A program made the translations under genes and the position numbers. From Oasisia sp. SBJ-2009 (Eukaryota > Annelida > Polychaeta > Sabellida > Siboglinidae), in NCBI GenBank assembly GCA_964017155.1, contig OZ024857.1, positions 32,159,542 through 32,223,541 on the forward strand: a stretch of 64,000 nucleotides of DNA, given 5' to 3'. Below are positions 48,446 through 60,050 of the stretch, piece by piece. Under the pieces are notes generated by a model. The model had not been told where the DNA came from and did not search any database. It saw nothing but the letters and a program-made list of their open reading frames with translations. Positions within the stretch are counted from its first letter, which is position 1. The number at the start of each line of letters is the position of its first letter.

Positions 48446-48836
48446 GGAACTGTTCTGTGTGACACTCTCATGATAATGTATTTTATGAATCATTACTTGT
48501 ATTAGTATTATTTTATAACAAATTTATTATTATTATTTTATATACATATTTATTTATTTTAAATATTAATTTCGGTATTATTATTTTATTGTATAATAAT
48601 TATGTTTTACTTTTTAAATTAATCTTATTTATAAAATATACATTTACGCAATCTTAGAAACAATATCCTATACCTAGCTATGCACATGTATATATACCAT
48701 GCTATACATTTTTAGATATATTTCGTATGATTCTATGTACATTTTACTGTAATGTGTGTACGCGCCTATGAACGGGCTGGTCCCGGAGATTTGGCGCTTT
48801 ATAAATGCTTGTAATAATAATAATAAAAAATAACAT
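48446..48836 (+). other. 3' UTR and tail of the long L2-like element
   Basis: About 390 bp, very AT-rich in its first part (TTATTATTATT, TATTTATTTATTTT and similar runs), then GGCGCTTTATAAATGCTTG and a (TAA)n-like tail at 48812-48826 followed by AAAAATAACAT. It joins the satellite at TAGTGGCATTAC. The 3' end has the same layout as the other L2 family here. Confidence 0.85.
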
Positions 48837-49420
48837 TAGTGGCATTACTTCAGTAAGCGTGGTTTTTATGTCTGTAGGCGTGGTTTTACCTTTGTGTGCT
48901 TGGTTTTATCTCTGTAGGCGAGTTTATTACCTCTGAAGGTGTGTTTTGCCATTGTGGGCGTGGTTTTTCTTCTGTAGCCGTGCATTAACGTTAGTAGGAG
49001 TGGCTTTACCTATATAGGGTTGTTTTGCCTATGTGGGCGTGGTATTTCCTTTATAGGCGTGGTTTTTACCTCTGTAGGCGTGGTTTTCCTTTTGGGGGCA
49101 TGTTTTTACTTTCGTAGGCGTGGTTATTACACCAGAAGGCGTGATTTTACCTTTGTGGGCGTGGTTTTACCTTTGTATGCGTGGTTTTACCTATGTAGGC
49201 GAGGCTTAACTTTTGTGGGCGTGGTTTTACTTTTGTGGGCGTGGTATTTCCATTGTAGTAGTGGCATAACTTCGGTGTGCGTGGTTTTACCTTTGCCAGC
49301 GTTTTTTACTTCCGTAAGCGTAGTTGTAACCTCTGATGGCGTGTTTTACCTTTTTCGGGCGTGGTTTTACCTTTGTAGGCGTTGTTTTACCTCTGTTGCC
49401 GTGGTTTTACCTTTGCAGGC

Positions 49421-49550
49421 GTGGTTTTACCTCTGTGGGTGTGGTTTTACCTTTGTAGGCGTGTTTTACCTCCCTATGCGTGGTTATAACCTCTGAAGGC
49501 GTGGTTTTACCTTTGTGGGCGTGGTTTTTATTCAGTAGGCGTGGTTTTAC
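49421..49550 (+). repeat. 160-bp (eight-monomer) tandem duplication, shared part, copy 1
   Basis: The order CTCTGTGGGTG, standard, TTTTACCTCCCTATGCG, GGTTATAACCTCTGAAGG, standard and TTTTTATTCAGTAGG recurs exactly 160 bp later at 49581-49710. The offset equals eight whole monomers, as expected for slippage or unequal exchange in register. Confidence 0.85.
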
Positions 49551-49580
49551 TTTTGTGGGCGTGGTTTTACCTTTGTAGGT

Positions 49581-49710
49581 GTGGTTTTACCTCTGTGAGT
49601 GTGGTTTTACCTTTGTAGGCGTGTTTTACCTCCCTATGCGTGGTTATAACCTCTGAAGGCGTGGTTTTACCTTTGTGGGCGTGGTTTTTATTCAGTAGGC
49701 GTGGTTTTAC
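49581..49710 (+). repeat. 160-bp (eight-monomer) tandem duplication, shared part, copy 2
   Basis: Second copy of 49421-49550. It differs by CTCTGTGAGTG in place of CTCTGTGGGTG. It leaves the duplication into CTTAGCATGCG, the usual successor of the ATTCAGTAGG monomer elsewhere in the array. Confidence 0.85.
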
Positions 49711-51570
49711 CTTAGCATGCGTGGTTTTTATCGTTTTAACGTCTGTAAGCGTTGTTTTACCTTTGCGGGCGTGTTTTTACCTCCGTAGGCGTGGTTATAA
49801 CATATGAAGGCGTGGTTTTACCTTTGTGGGCGTGGTTTAACCTTTGTATGCGTGGTTTTGCCTCTGTAGGCGTGGATTTACCTTTGTGGGCGTGGTTTTA
49901 CCTTTGTAGGCGTGGTTGTACCTATGTAAGCAACGTTTAAACTTTGTGGGCGTGGTTTTACCTTTGTGGGCGTGGTATTTCCTTTGTAGTAATGGCATTA
50001 CTTCTGTATGCGTGGTTTTTATCTCTGTAGGCGTGGTTATAACATACGAAGGCGTGGTTTTACCTTTGTAGGCGTGGTTTTACCTTTGTATGCGTCGTTT
50101 TACCACTGTAGGTGTGGATTTACATTTGTGGGCGTGGTTTTACCTTTGACGGCGTGGTTTTACCTATGTAGGCAACGTTTAACCTTTGTGGGCGTGGTTT
50201 TTCCTTTGTGGGCGTGGTATTTCCTTTATAGTAGTGGCATTACTTCAGTATGCGTTGTTTTTATGTCTGTAGGCGTGGTTTTACCTTAGTGTGCTTGGTT
50301 TTATCTCTGTAGGCGAGTTTATTACCTCTGAAGGTGTGTTTTGCCATTGTGGGCGTGGATTTTCTTCTGTAGCCGTGCATTTACGTTTGTAGGAGTGGCT
50401 TTACCTATATAGGGGTGTTTTGCCTATGTGGGCGTGGAATTTCCTTTGTAGGCGTGGTTTTCCTTTTGGGGGCATGTTTTTACTTTCGTAGGCGTGGTTA
50501 TAACACCAGAAGGCGTGGTTTTAGCCTTTGTGGGCGTGGTTTTACCTTTGTGGGCGAGGTATTTCCTTTGTAGTAGTGACATTACTTCAGTATACGTGGT
50601 TTTTATGTCTGTAGACGTGGTTTAACCTTTGTGTGCTCGGTTGTATCTCTGTAGGCGAGTTTAGTACCTATGAATGTGTGTTTTGCCATTGTGGGCGTGG
50701 TCTTACGTTTGTAGGAGTCCTTATAATATCTGAAGGCGTGGTTTACCTTTTTGGGCGTGGCTTTCATCTGTAGGCGTGTATTTACCTTTGTAGGCGTGTT
50801 TTACTTCTGTAGGCGTGGTTTTAGCTGTGTGGGCGTGGTTATACCTTTGTAGGCATGGCGTTACCCCTGGAGGCTTGTTTTACCTTTTTGGATTGACCTT
50901 TGTATGCGTGGTTTTACCTCTGTAAGCGTAGAGTTACCTTTGTGGGCGTGGCTTTACCTTAATAGGCGTTGTTTTAACTATGTAGGCGACGTGTAACCTT
51001 TGTGGGCGTGGTTTTTATCTATATTTGCGAGGTTATTTCCTTTGTTGCCTTTTTAGGCGTGGTGTTTCCTTTGTAGGTGTGGTTTTTACCTCTGTAAGTG
51101 TGGTTTTATCTTTGCGGGCGTGTTGTTACCTCCGTAGGCGTGGTTATAATATCTGAAGGCGTGGTTTTACCTTCATGGGCGTGGTTTTACCTTTCTATGC
51201 GTGGTTCTACCTCTGTAGGCGTGAATTTACCTTTGTGGGCGTGGTTCTACCTTTGTATGCGTGGTTTTACCTATGCATTCGAGATTTAAACTTTGTGGGC
51301 GTGGTTTTACTTTTGTGGGAGTGGTATTTCCTTTGTAATAGTGGCATAACTTCGTTATGTGTGGTTTTTGCCTCTGTAGGCGTGGTTTTACCTTTGCGGT
51401 TTTTTCTCTTCCGTAGGCGTGGTTATAACCTCTGAAGGCGTGGTTTTACCTTTCTCGGGCGTGGTTTTACCTTTTTGGGCGTGGTTTTACCTTTGTAGGC
51501 GTGGTTTTGCCTATGTAGGCGAGTTTTGACCTTTGTGGGCATGGTTTTACCTTTATGGGCATGGTATTTC

Positions 51571-54500
51571 CTTTGTAGTAGTGTCATTACTTCAGCAGAC
51601 GTGGTTTTTATGTCTGTAGGCGTGGTGTTTCCTTTGTGTGCTTGGTTTTATGTCTGTAGGCGAGTTTATTACCTCTGAAGGTGTGTTTTGCCATTGTGGG
51701 TGTGGTTTTACCTCTGAAGGCGTGGTTTTACGTTTGTATGCGTGGTTTTACCTTTGTATGCGTGGTTTTACCTCTGTAAGCGTGGAGTTACCTTTGTGGG
51801 CGTGGTTTGACCTTCATAGGTGTGGTTTTAACTATATAGGCGACGTATAACCTTAGTGGGCGTGGTTTTTATGTATATATGCGAGGTTATTACCTCTGAT
51901 GGCGTGTGATGCCTTTGTGGGCGTGGTATTTCCTTTATAGGTGTGGTTTTTACCTCTGTAAGCGTGGTTATTCCTTTGCGGGCGTGTTGTTACCTCCGTA
52001 GGCGTGGTTATTACATCTGAAGGCGTGGTTTTACCTTTGTGCGCGTGGTTTTACCTTTGTATGCGTGGTTTTACCTCTGTAGGCGTGGATTTAACTTTGT
52101 GGGCGTGGTTTGACCTTTGTATGCGTGGTTTTACCTATGTAGGCGAGGTTTAACCTTTGTGGGCGTGGTTTTGCTTTTGTGGGCGTGGTATTTTTTTGTA
52201 GTAGTGGTATAACTTCGGTATGCGTGTTTTTGTTACCTCTGTAGGTATGGTTTTACCTTTGCAGGCGTTTTATTCTTCCGTAGGCGTGGCTATAACATCT
52301 AAAGGTGTGGTTTTACCTTTCTCGGGCATGGTTTTACCTTGGTAGGCGTGGTTTTAACTCTGTTGCCGTGGTTTTACCTTTGTGGGCGTGGTTTTACCTT
52401 TGTAGGCGTGGTTTTACATATGTAGGCGGGTTTTAACCTTTGTGGGCGTTGTTTTACCTTTGTGGGCGTGGTATTTCCTTTGTTGTAGTGTCATTTCTTC
52501 AGCATGATTTTTATGTCTGTAGGCGTGGTTTTTCCTTGGTGTGCTTGGTTTTATCTCTGTAGGCGAGTTTATTACCTCGGAAGGTGTGTTTTGCCATTGT
52601 GGGCGTGGTGTTACGTTTGTAGGCGTCCTTATAACCTCTGAAGGCGTGGTTTACCATTGTGGGCATGGTTTTTCATCTGCAGGCGTGCATTTACCTTCGT
52701 AGGCGTGGTGTTACTTAGGTAGGCGTGGTTTTACCTTTGTGGGCGTGGTTATACCTTTGTAGGCATGGCTTTACCCCTGGAGGCTTGTTTTTACCTTTGA
52801 GGGCGTGGTTTGACCTGTGTGGGCGTGGTTTTTCCTATGTATGCGTGGTTTTTACCTCTGTAGGCGAACTTTTACCTTTGCAGGCGTGTTGTGACGTCTG
52901 TAGGCGTGGCTATAACCTCTGAAGGCGTGGTGTTACCTTTGTAGGTGTGTTTTAACCTCCCTATGCGTGGTTACAACCTTTGTAGGCGTGGCTTTACCTT
53001 TGTGGGCGTGGTTTTACCTTTGTAGGCGTGGTGTATACTTTGTGGGCGTGGTACCACCGTTATTGGGTTTGGTTTTACCTTCGTAGGCGTGGTTTTACCT
53101 ACGTAGGCGTGGTTTAACCTTTCTGGGCGTGGTTTTTCCTTTGTGGGTTTGTATATTCATCAGTAGGCGGTTATTACCTCTGAACGGGTGTTTTGCCTAT
53201 GTGGGCGTGGTATTTCCTTTGTAGGTGTGGTTTTTACATCTGTAGGCGTGGTTTTACCTTTGCGGGCGTGTTTTTGCCTCCGTAGGCGTGGTTTCAACAT
53301 CTGAAAGCGTGGTTTTACCTTTGTGGGCGTGGTTTTACCTTTGTAACCGTGGTTTTTCCTATATAGGCGAGGTTTATCCTTTGTGGGCGTGGTTTTACCT
53401 TTGTAGGCGTGGTCTTTCCTTTATAGTAGTGGCATTATTTCAGTATGCGTGGTTTTCATATCTGTTTATTACCTCTGAAGGTATGTTTTGCCATTGTGGG
53501 CGTGGATTTACGTTTTAGGCGTCCATGTAACCTCTGAAGGCGAGGTTTACCTTTGTGCGCGTGGTTTTTCTTCTGTAGGCGTGCTTTTACCTTTGTAGGA
53601 GTGGCTCTACCTATGTAGGCGTGGTTTTAACTTTGTGGGCGTGGGTTTTCCTTCGTAGGCGTGGTTTTTTCCTCTGTAGGCGTAGTTTTACCTTTGCAGG
53701 CGTGTTGTGACATCAATAGGCGTGGCTATGACCTCTGAAGGCGAGGTGTTACCTTTGTGAGCGTGGTTTTACCTTTGTAGGCGTGGTTTTACCTATGTGG
53801 GTGTGGTTTTTCCTCTGTGGGAGTGGTTTTACATTTGTAGCCGTGGTTTTACCTCTTTGGGTGTGGTTTTGCTTTTGTGGGCGTGGTAATACCTTTATTG
53901 GGTTTGGTTTTACATTCCTAGACGTGGTTTTACCTACGTAGGTGTGGTTTTACCTTTCTGGGTGTGGTTTTTCCTTTGTGGGCGTGTATATTCATCACTA
54001 GGCGGTTATTACCTCTGAAGGGGTGTTTTGCCTATGTGGGCGTGGTATTTCCTTTGTAGGCGTGTTTTTTTCCTCTATAGGCGTGGTTTCTCCTTTGGGG
54101 GCGTATTTTTACCTCCGTAGGCGTGGCTATAACTTCCGAAGGCGTGGTTTTACCTTTGTATGCGTGGTTTTACCTATGTAGGCGTGGATTTAACTTTGTG
54201 GGCGTGGTTTGACCTATGTATGTTTGGTTTTACCTATGTAGGCGAGGTTTATCCTTTCTGGGCGTGGTTTTACTTTTGAGGGCGTGGTATTTTTTTGTAG
54301 TAGTAGCATAACTTCGTTGTGCGTGTTTTTTACATCTGTAGGTATGGTTTTACATTTGCAGGCGCTTTATTCTTCCGTAGGCGTGGTTATAACATCTGAA
54401 GGCGTGGTTTTACCTTTCTCGGGCATGGTTTTACCTTTGTGGGCGTGGTTTTACCTTTGAAGGCGTGGTTTTACCTATGTAGGCGAGTTTTAACCTTTGT

Positions 54501-56105
54501 GCGCATGGGTTTACCTTTGTGGGCGTGGTATTTCCTTTGTGGTAGTGTCATTTCTTCAGCATACGTGGTTTTTATGTCTGTAGGCGTGGCTTTTCCTTTG
54601 TGTGCTTGGTTTTATCTCTGTAGGCGAGTTTATTACCTCTGAAGGTGGGTTTTGCCATTGTGGGCATGGTTTTTCATCAATAGGCGTGCATTTACCTTTC
54701 TGGGCGTGGTTATACCTTTGTAGGCATGGCTTTTCACCTAGAGGCTTGTTTTTACCTTTGAGGGCGTGGTTTGACCTTTGTGGGAGTAGCTTGACTTGTG
54801 TGGGCGTGGTGTTTCCTTTGTATGCGTGGTTTATACCTCTGTAGGCGTTGTTTTACTTTTGCAGGCGTGTTGTGACCTCTGTAGGCGTGGCTCTAACCTC
54901 TAAAGGTGTGGTTTTACCTTTGTAGGCGTGTTATTACGTCCCTATGCGTGGTTATAACCTCTGAAGGCGTGGTTTTGACTTTGTGGGCTTGGCTTTACCT
55001 CTGTAGGAGTGGCTTTTCGTTTGTAGGCATGGTGCTTATCTTCGTAGGCGTGGTTTTACCTTTTTCGGGCGTGGTTTTTACCTTTGTAGGCGTGGTTTTA
55101 CCTCTGTTGCCGTGGTTTTACCTTTGTGGACGTGATTTTACCTTTGTAGGTGTGGGTTTACCTGTGTAGGCAATTTTTAGCCTTTGTGGGCGTGGTTTTA
55201 CCTTTGTAGGCGAGTTTTAGCCTGTGTGGGCGTGGTTTTACCTTTGTGGGCGTGGTGTTTCCTTTGTAGTAGTGTAATTACTTCAGGATACGTGGTTTTT
55301 ATGTCTGTTGGCGTGGTTTTACCTTTGTGTGCTTGGTTTTATTTCTGTAGCCGAGTTTATTACCTCTGAAGGTGTGTTTTGCATTGTGGGCGTGGTCTTA
55401 CGTTTGAAGGCGTACTTATAATATATGAAGGCGTGGTTTACCTTTGTGGGCGTGGTTTTTCATATGTAGGCGTGTATTTACCTTCGTAAGCGTGGTTTAA
55501 CTTCTGTAGGCGTGGTTTTAGCTTTGTGAGCGTGGTTATACCTTTGTAGGCGTGGCGTTACCCCTGGAGGCTTGTTTTTACCTTTCTGGGCGTGGTTATA
55601 CTTTTGTGGGCGTGGCTTTACCTTTGTAGGCGTGGTTTTACCTATGTAGGCGTGGTTTTACCTGTGTGGGCGTGGTTTTTCCTTTGTACGCGTGGTTTTT
55701 ACCTTTGCAGGCGTGTTGTGACGTCTGAAGGCGTGGTTTTACCTCTGAAGGGGTGGATTTACCTTTGTGGGCGTGGTTTTTATTCAGTAGGCGTGGTTTT
55801 ACCTTAGCATGCGTGGTTTTTATCTATATATGCTAGGTTATTACCTATGAAGGGGTGTGTTGCCTTTGTGGGCGTGGAATTTCCTTTGTACATGTGGTTT
55901 TTACCTCTATAAGCGTTGTTTTACCTTTGCGGGCGTGTTTTTACCTCCGTAGGCGAGGCTATGACATCTGAAGGCGTGATTTTACATTTTCGGGCGTGGT
56001 GTTACCTTTGTATGCGTGGTTTTATGTCTGTAGGCGTGGATTTACCTTTGTGGGCGTGGTTTTACGTTTGTAGGCGTGGTTTTACGTTTGTATGCGTGGT
56101 TTTAC
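51571..56105 (+). repeat. 4,535-bp tandem higher-order repeat, copy 1
   Basis: It starts in a landmark block (CTTTGTAGTAGTGTCATTAC) and ends where the same landmark sequence restarts at 56106. Copy 2 matches at an offset of 4,535 at first. Satellite only. Parts of this unit (about 52.7-54.8 kb) also match 40.3-42.4 kb. Confidence 0.88.
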
Positions 56106-59100
56106 CTTTGTAGTAGTGTCATTACTTCAGCATACGTGGTTTTTATGTCTGTAGGCGTGGTGTTTCCTTTGTGTGCTTGGTTTTATGTCTGTAGGCGAGT
56201 TTATTACCTCTGAAGGTGTGTTTTGCCATTGTGGGTGTGGTTTTACCTCTGAAGGCGTGGTTTTACGTTTGTATGCGTGGTTTTACCTTTGTATGCGTGG
56301 TTTTAACTCTGTAAGCGTGGAGTTACCTTTGTGGGCGTGGTTTGACCTTCATAGGTGTGGTTTTAACTATATAGGCGACGTATAACCTTAGTGGGCGTGG
56401 TTTTTATGTATATATGCGAGGTTATTACCTCTGATGGCGTGTGATGCCTTTGTGGGCGTGATATATCCTTCATAGGTGTGGTTTTTACCTCTGTAAGCGT
56501 GGTTATTCCTTTGCGGGCGTGTTGTTACCTCCGTAGGCGTGGTTATAACATCTGAAGGCGTGGTTTTACCTTTGTGTGCGTGGTTTGACCTTTGTATGCG
56601 TGGTTTTACCTCTGTAGGCGTGGATTTAACTTTGTGGGCGTGGTTTGACCTTTGTATGCGTGGTTTTACCTATGTAGGCGAGGTTTAACCTTTGTGGGCG
56701 TGGTTTTGCTTTTGTGGGCGTGGTATTTTTTTGTAGTAGTGGTATAACTTCGGTATGCGTGTTTTTGTTACCTCTGTAGGTATGGTTTTACCTTTGCAGG
56801 CGTTTTATTCTTCCGTAGGCGTGGTTATAACATCTAAGGGCGTGGTTTTACCTTTCTCGGGCGTGGTTTTACCTTGGTAGGCGTGGTTGTAACTCTGTTA
56901 CCGTGGTTTTACCTTTGTGGGCGTGGTTTTACCTTTGTAGGCGTGGTTTTACATATGTAGGCGGGTTTTAACCTTTGTGGGCGTTGTTTTACCTTTGTGG
57001 GCGTGGTATTTCCTTTGTTGTAGTGTCATTTCTTCAGCATGATTTTTATGTCTGTAGGCGTGGTTTTTCCTTGGTGTGCTTGGTTTTATCTCTGTAGGCG
57101 AGTTTATTACCTCGGAAGGTGTGTTTTGCCATTGTGGGCGTGGTGTTACGTTTGTAGGCGTCCTTATAACCTCTGAAGGCGTGGTTTACCATTGTGGGCA
57201 TGGTTTTTCATCTGCAGGCTTGCATTTACCTTCGTAGGCGTGGTGTTACTTATGTAGGCGTGGTTTTACCTTTGCGGGCGTGGTTATACCTTTGTAGGCA
57301 TGGCTTTACCCCTGGAGGCTTGTTTTTACCTTTGAGGGCGTGGTTTGACCTGTGTGGGCGTGGTTTTTCCTATGTATGCGTGGTTTATACCTCTGTAGGC
57401 GTAGTTTTACCTTTGCAGGCGTGTTGTGACGTCTGTAGGCGTGGCTATAACCTCTGAAGGCGTGGTGTTACCTTTGTAGGTGGGTTTTAACCTCCCTATG
57501 CGTGGTTACAACCTTTGTAGGCGTGGCTTTACCTTTGTGGGCGTGGTTTTACCTTTGTAGGCGTGGTGTATACCTTTGTGGGCGTGGTACCACCGTTATT
57601 GGGTTTGGTTTTACCTTCGTAGGCGTGGTTTAACCTTTCTGGGCGTGGTTTTTCCTGTGTGGGTTTGTATATTAATCAGTAGGCGGTTAGTACCTCTGAA
57701 CGGGTGTTTTGCCTATGTGGGCGTGGTATTTCCTTTGTAGGTGTGGTTTTTACATCTGTAGGCGTGGTTTTACCTTTGCGGGCGTGTTTTTGCCTCCGTA
57801 GGCGTGGTTTCAACATCTGAAAGCGTGGTTTTATCTTTGTGGGCGTGGTTTTACCTTTGTAACCGTGGTTTTTCCTATATAGGCGAGGTTTTTCCTTTGT
57901 GGGCGTGGTTTTACCTTTGTAGGCGTGGTCTTTCCTTTATAGTAGTGGCATTATTTCAGTATGCGTGGTTTTCATATCTGTTTATTACCTCTGAAGGTAT
58001 GTTTTGCCATTGTGGGCGTGGATTTACGTTTTAGGCGTCCATGTAACCTCTGAAGGCGAGGTTTACCTTTGTGCGCGTGGTTTTTCTTCTGTAGGCGTGC
58101 TTTTACCTTTGTAGGAGTGGCTCTACCTATGTAGGCGTGATTTTAACTTTGTGGGCGTGGGTTTTCCTTCGTAGGCGTGGTTTTTTACTCTGTAGGCGTA
58201 GTTTTACCTTTGCAGGCGTGTTGTGACATCTATAGGCGTGGCTATAACCTCTGAAGGCGAAGTGTTACCTATGTGGGTGTGGTTTTTCCTCTGTGGGAGT
58301 GGTTTTACATTGGTAGCCGTGGTTTTACCTCTTTGGGTGTGGTTTTGCTTTTGTGGGCGTGGTAATACCTTTATTGGGTTTGGTTTTACATTCCTAGAAG
58401 TGGTTTTACCTACGTAGGTGTGGTTTTACCTTTCTGGGTGTGGTTTTTCCTTTGTGGGCGTGTATATTCATCACTAGGCGGTTATTACCTCTGAAGGGGT
58501 GTTTTGCCTATGTGGGCATGGTATTTCCTTTGTAGGCGTGTTTTTTTCCTCTATAGGCGTGGTTTCTCCTTTGGGGGCGTATTTTTACCTCCGTAGGCGT
58601 GGCTATAACTTCCGAAGGCGTGGTTTTACCTTTGTATGCGTGGTTTTACCTCTGTAGGCGTGGATTTAACTTTGTGGGCGTGGTTTGACCTATGTATGTT
58701 TGGTTTTACCTATGTAGGCGAGGTTTATCCTTTCTGGGCGTGGTTTTACTTTTGAGGGCGTGGTATTTTTTTGTAGTAGTAGCATAACTTCGTTGTGCGT
58801 GTTTTTTACCTCTGTAGGTATGGTTTTGCATTTGCAGGCGCTTTATTCTTCCGTAGGCGTGGTTATAACATCTGAAGGCGTGGTTTTACCTTTCTCGGTC
58901 ATGGTTTTACCTTTGTGGGCGTGGTTTTACCTTTGAAGGCGTGGTTTTACCTATGTAGGCGAGTTTTAACCTTTGTGCGCATGGGTTTACCTTTGTGGGC
59001 GTGGTATTTCTTTTGTGGTATGTCATTTCTTCAGCATACGTGGTTTTTATGTCTGTAGGCGTGGTTTTTCCATTGTGTGCTTGGTTTTATCTCTGTAGGC

Positions 59101-60050
59101 GAGTTTATTACCTCTGAAGGTGTGTTTAGCCATTGTGGGCATGGTTTTTCATGGTTTTTTACCTCTGTTGCCGTGGTTTTACCTTTGTGGACGTGATTTT
59201 ACCTTTGTAGGTGTGGTTTTACCTGTGTAGGCAATTTTTAGCCTTTGTGGGCGTGGTTTTACCGATGTAGGCGAGTTTTAGCCTGTGTGGGCTTGGTTTT
59301 ACCTTGGTTTTATTTCTGTAGCCGAGTTTATTACCTCTGAAGGTGTGTTTTGCATTGTGGGCGTGGTCTTACGTTTGTAGGCGTACTTATAATATATGAA
59401 GGCGTGGCTTACCTTTGTGGGCGTGGTTTTTCATATGTAGGCGTGTATTTACCTTCGTAAGCGTGGTTTCACTTCTGTGGGCGTGTTTTTAGCTTTGTGA
59501 GCGTGGTTATACCTTTGTAGGCGTGGCGTTACCCCTGGAGGCTTGTTTTTACCTTTCTGGGCGTGGTTATACTTTTGTGGGCGTGGCTTTACCTTTGTAG
59601 GCGTGGTTTTACCTATGTAGGCGTGGTTTCACCTGTGTGGGCGTGGTTTTTCCTTTGTACGCGTGGTTTTTACCTTTGCAGGCGTGTTGTGACGTCTGAA
59701 GGCGTGGTTTTACCTCTGAAGGGGTGGATTTACCTTTGTGGGCGTGGTTTTTATTCAGTAGGCGTGGTTTTACCTTAGCATGCGTGGTTTTTATCTATAT
59801 ATGCTAGGTTATTACCTTTGAAGGGGTGTGTTGCCTTTGTGGGCGTGGAATTTCCTTTGTACATGTGGTTTTTACCTCTATAAGCGTTGTTTTACCTTTG
59901 CGGGCGTGTTTTTACCTCCGTAGGCGAGGCTATGACATCTGAAGGCGTGATTTTACATTTTCGGGCGTGGTGTTACCTTTGTATGCGTGGTTTTACATCT
60001 GTAGGCGTGGATTTACCTTTGCGGGCGTGGTTTTACGTTTGTAGGCGTGG
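56106..60050 (+). repeat. 4.5-kb tandem higher-order repeat, copy 2, internally shortened
   Basis: Homologous to 51571-56105, but the offset falls from 4,535 to 4,516, then about 4,475, 4,061 and finally 3,971. The first two steps are losses of about one and two whole monomers, near 57620 and 58270. The larger losses, about 414 and 90 bp, are near 59150 and 59300. The right edge is approximate, where the match to the end of copy 1 stops. Confidence 0.82.

Larger units (their letters stand above)
44897..48836 (+). mobile_element. Near full-length L2-like non-LTR retrotransposon, degenerate
   Basis: About 3.94 kb of non-satellite sequence inserted in a landmark block: the left flank ends CTTTATAGTA and the right flank resumes TAGTGGCATTACTTCAG. 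The order is a 5' leader of about 400 bp, a single long frame with endonuclease and reverse transcriptase, an AT-rich 3' UTR, and a GGCGCTTTATAAATGCTTG end with a (TAA)n tail. The flanks overlap by only TA, so no convincing target-site duplication is seen. The protein differs widely from the truncated elements at 30.2 and 36.8 kb, so this is a separate L2-like family. Three in-frame stops make it inactive as read. Confidence 0.9.

Noticed and set aside
44891..48842. Target-site duplication around the long L2-like element
   Set aside because: Flanks share only TA beyond the normal landmark sequence, which could be chance.
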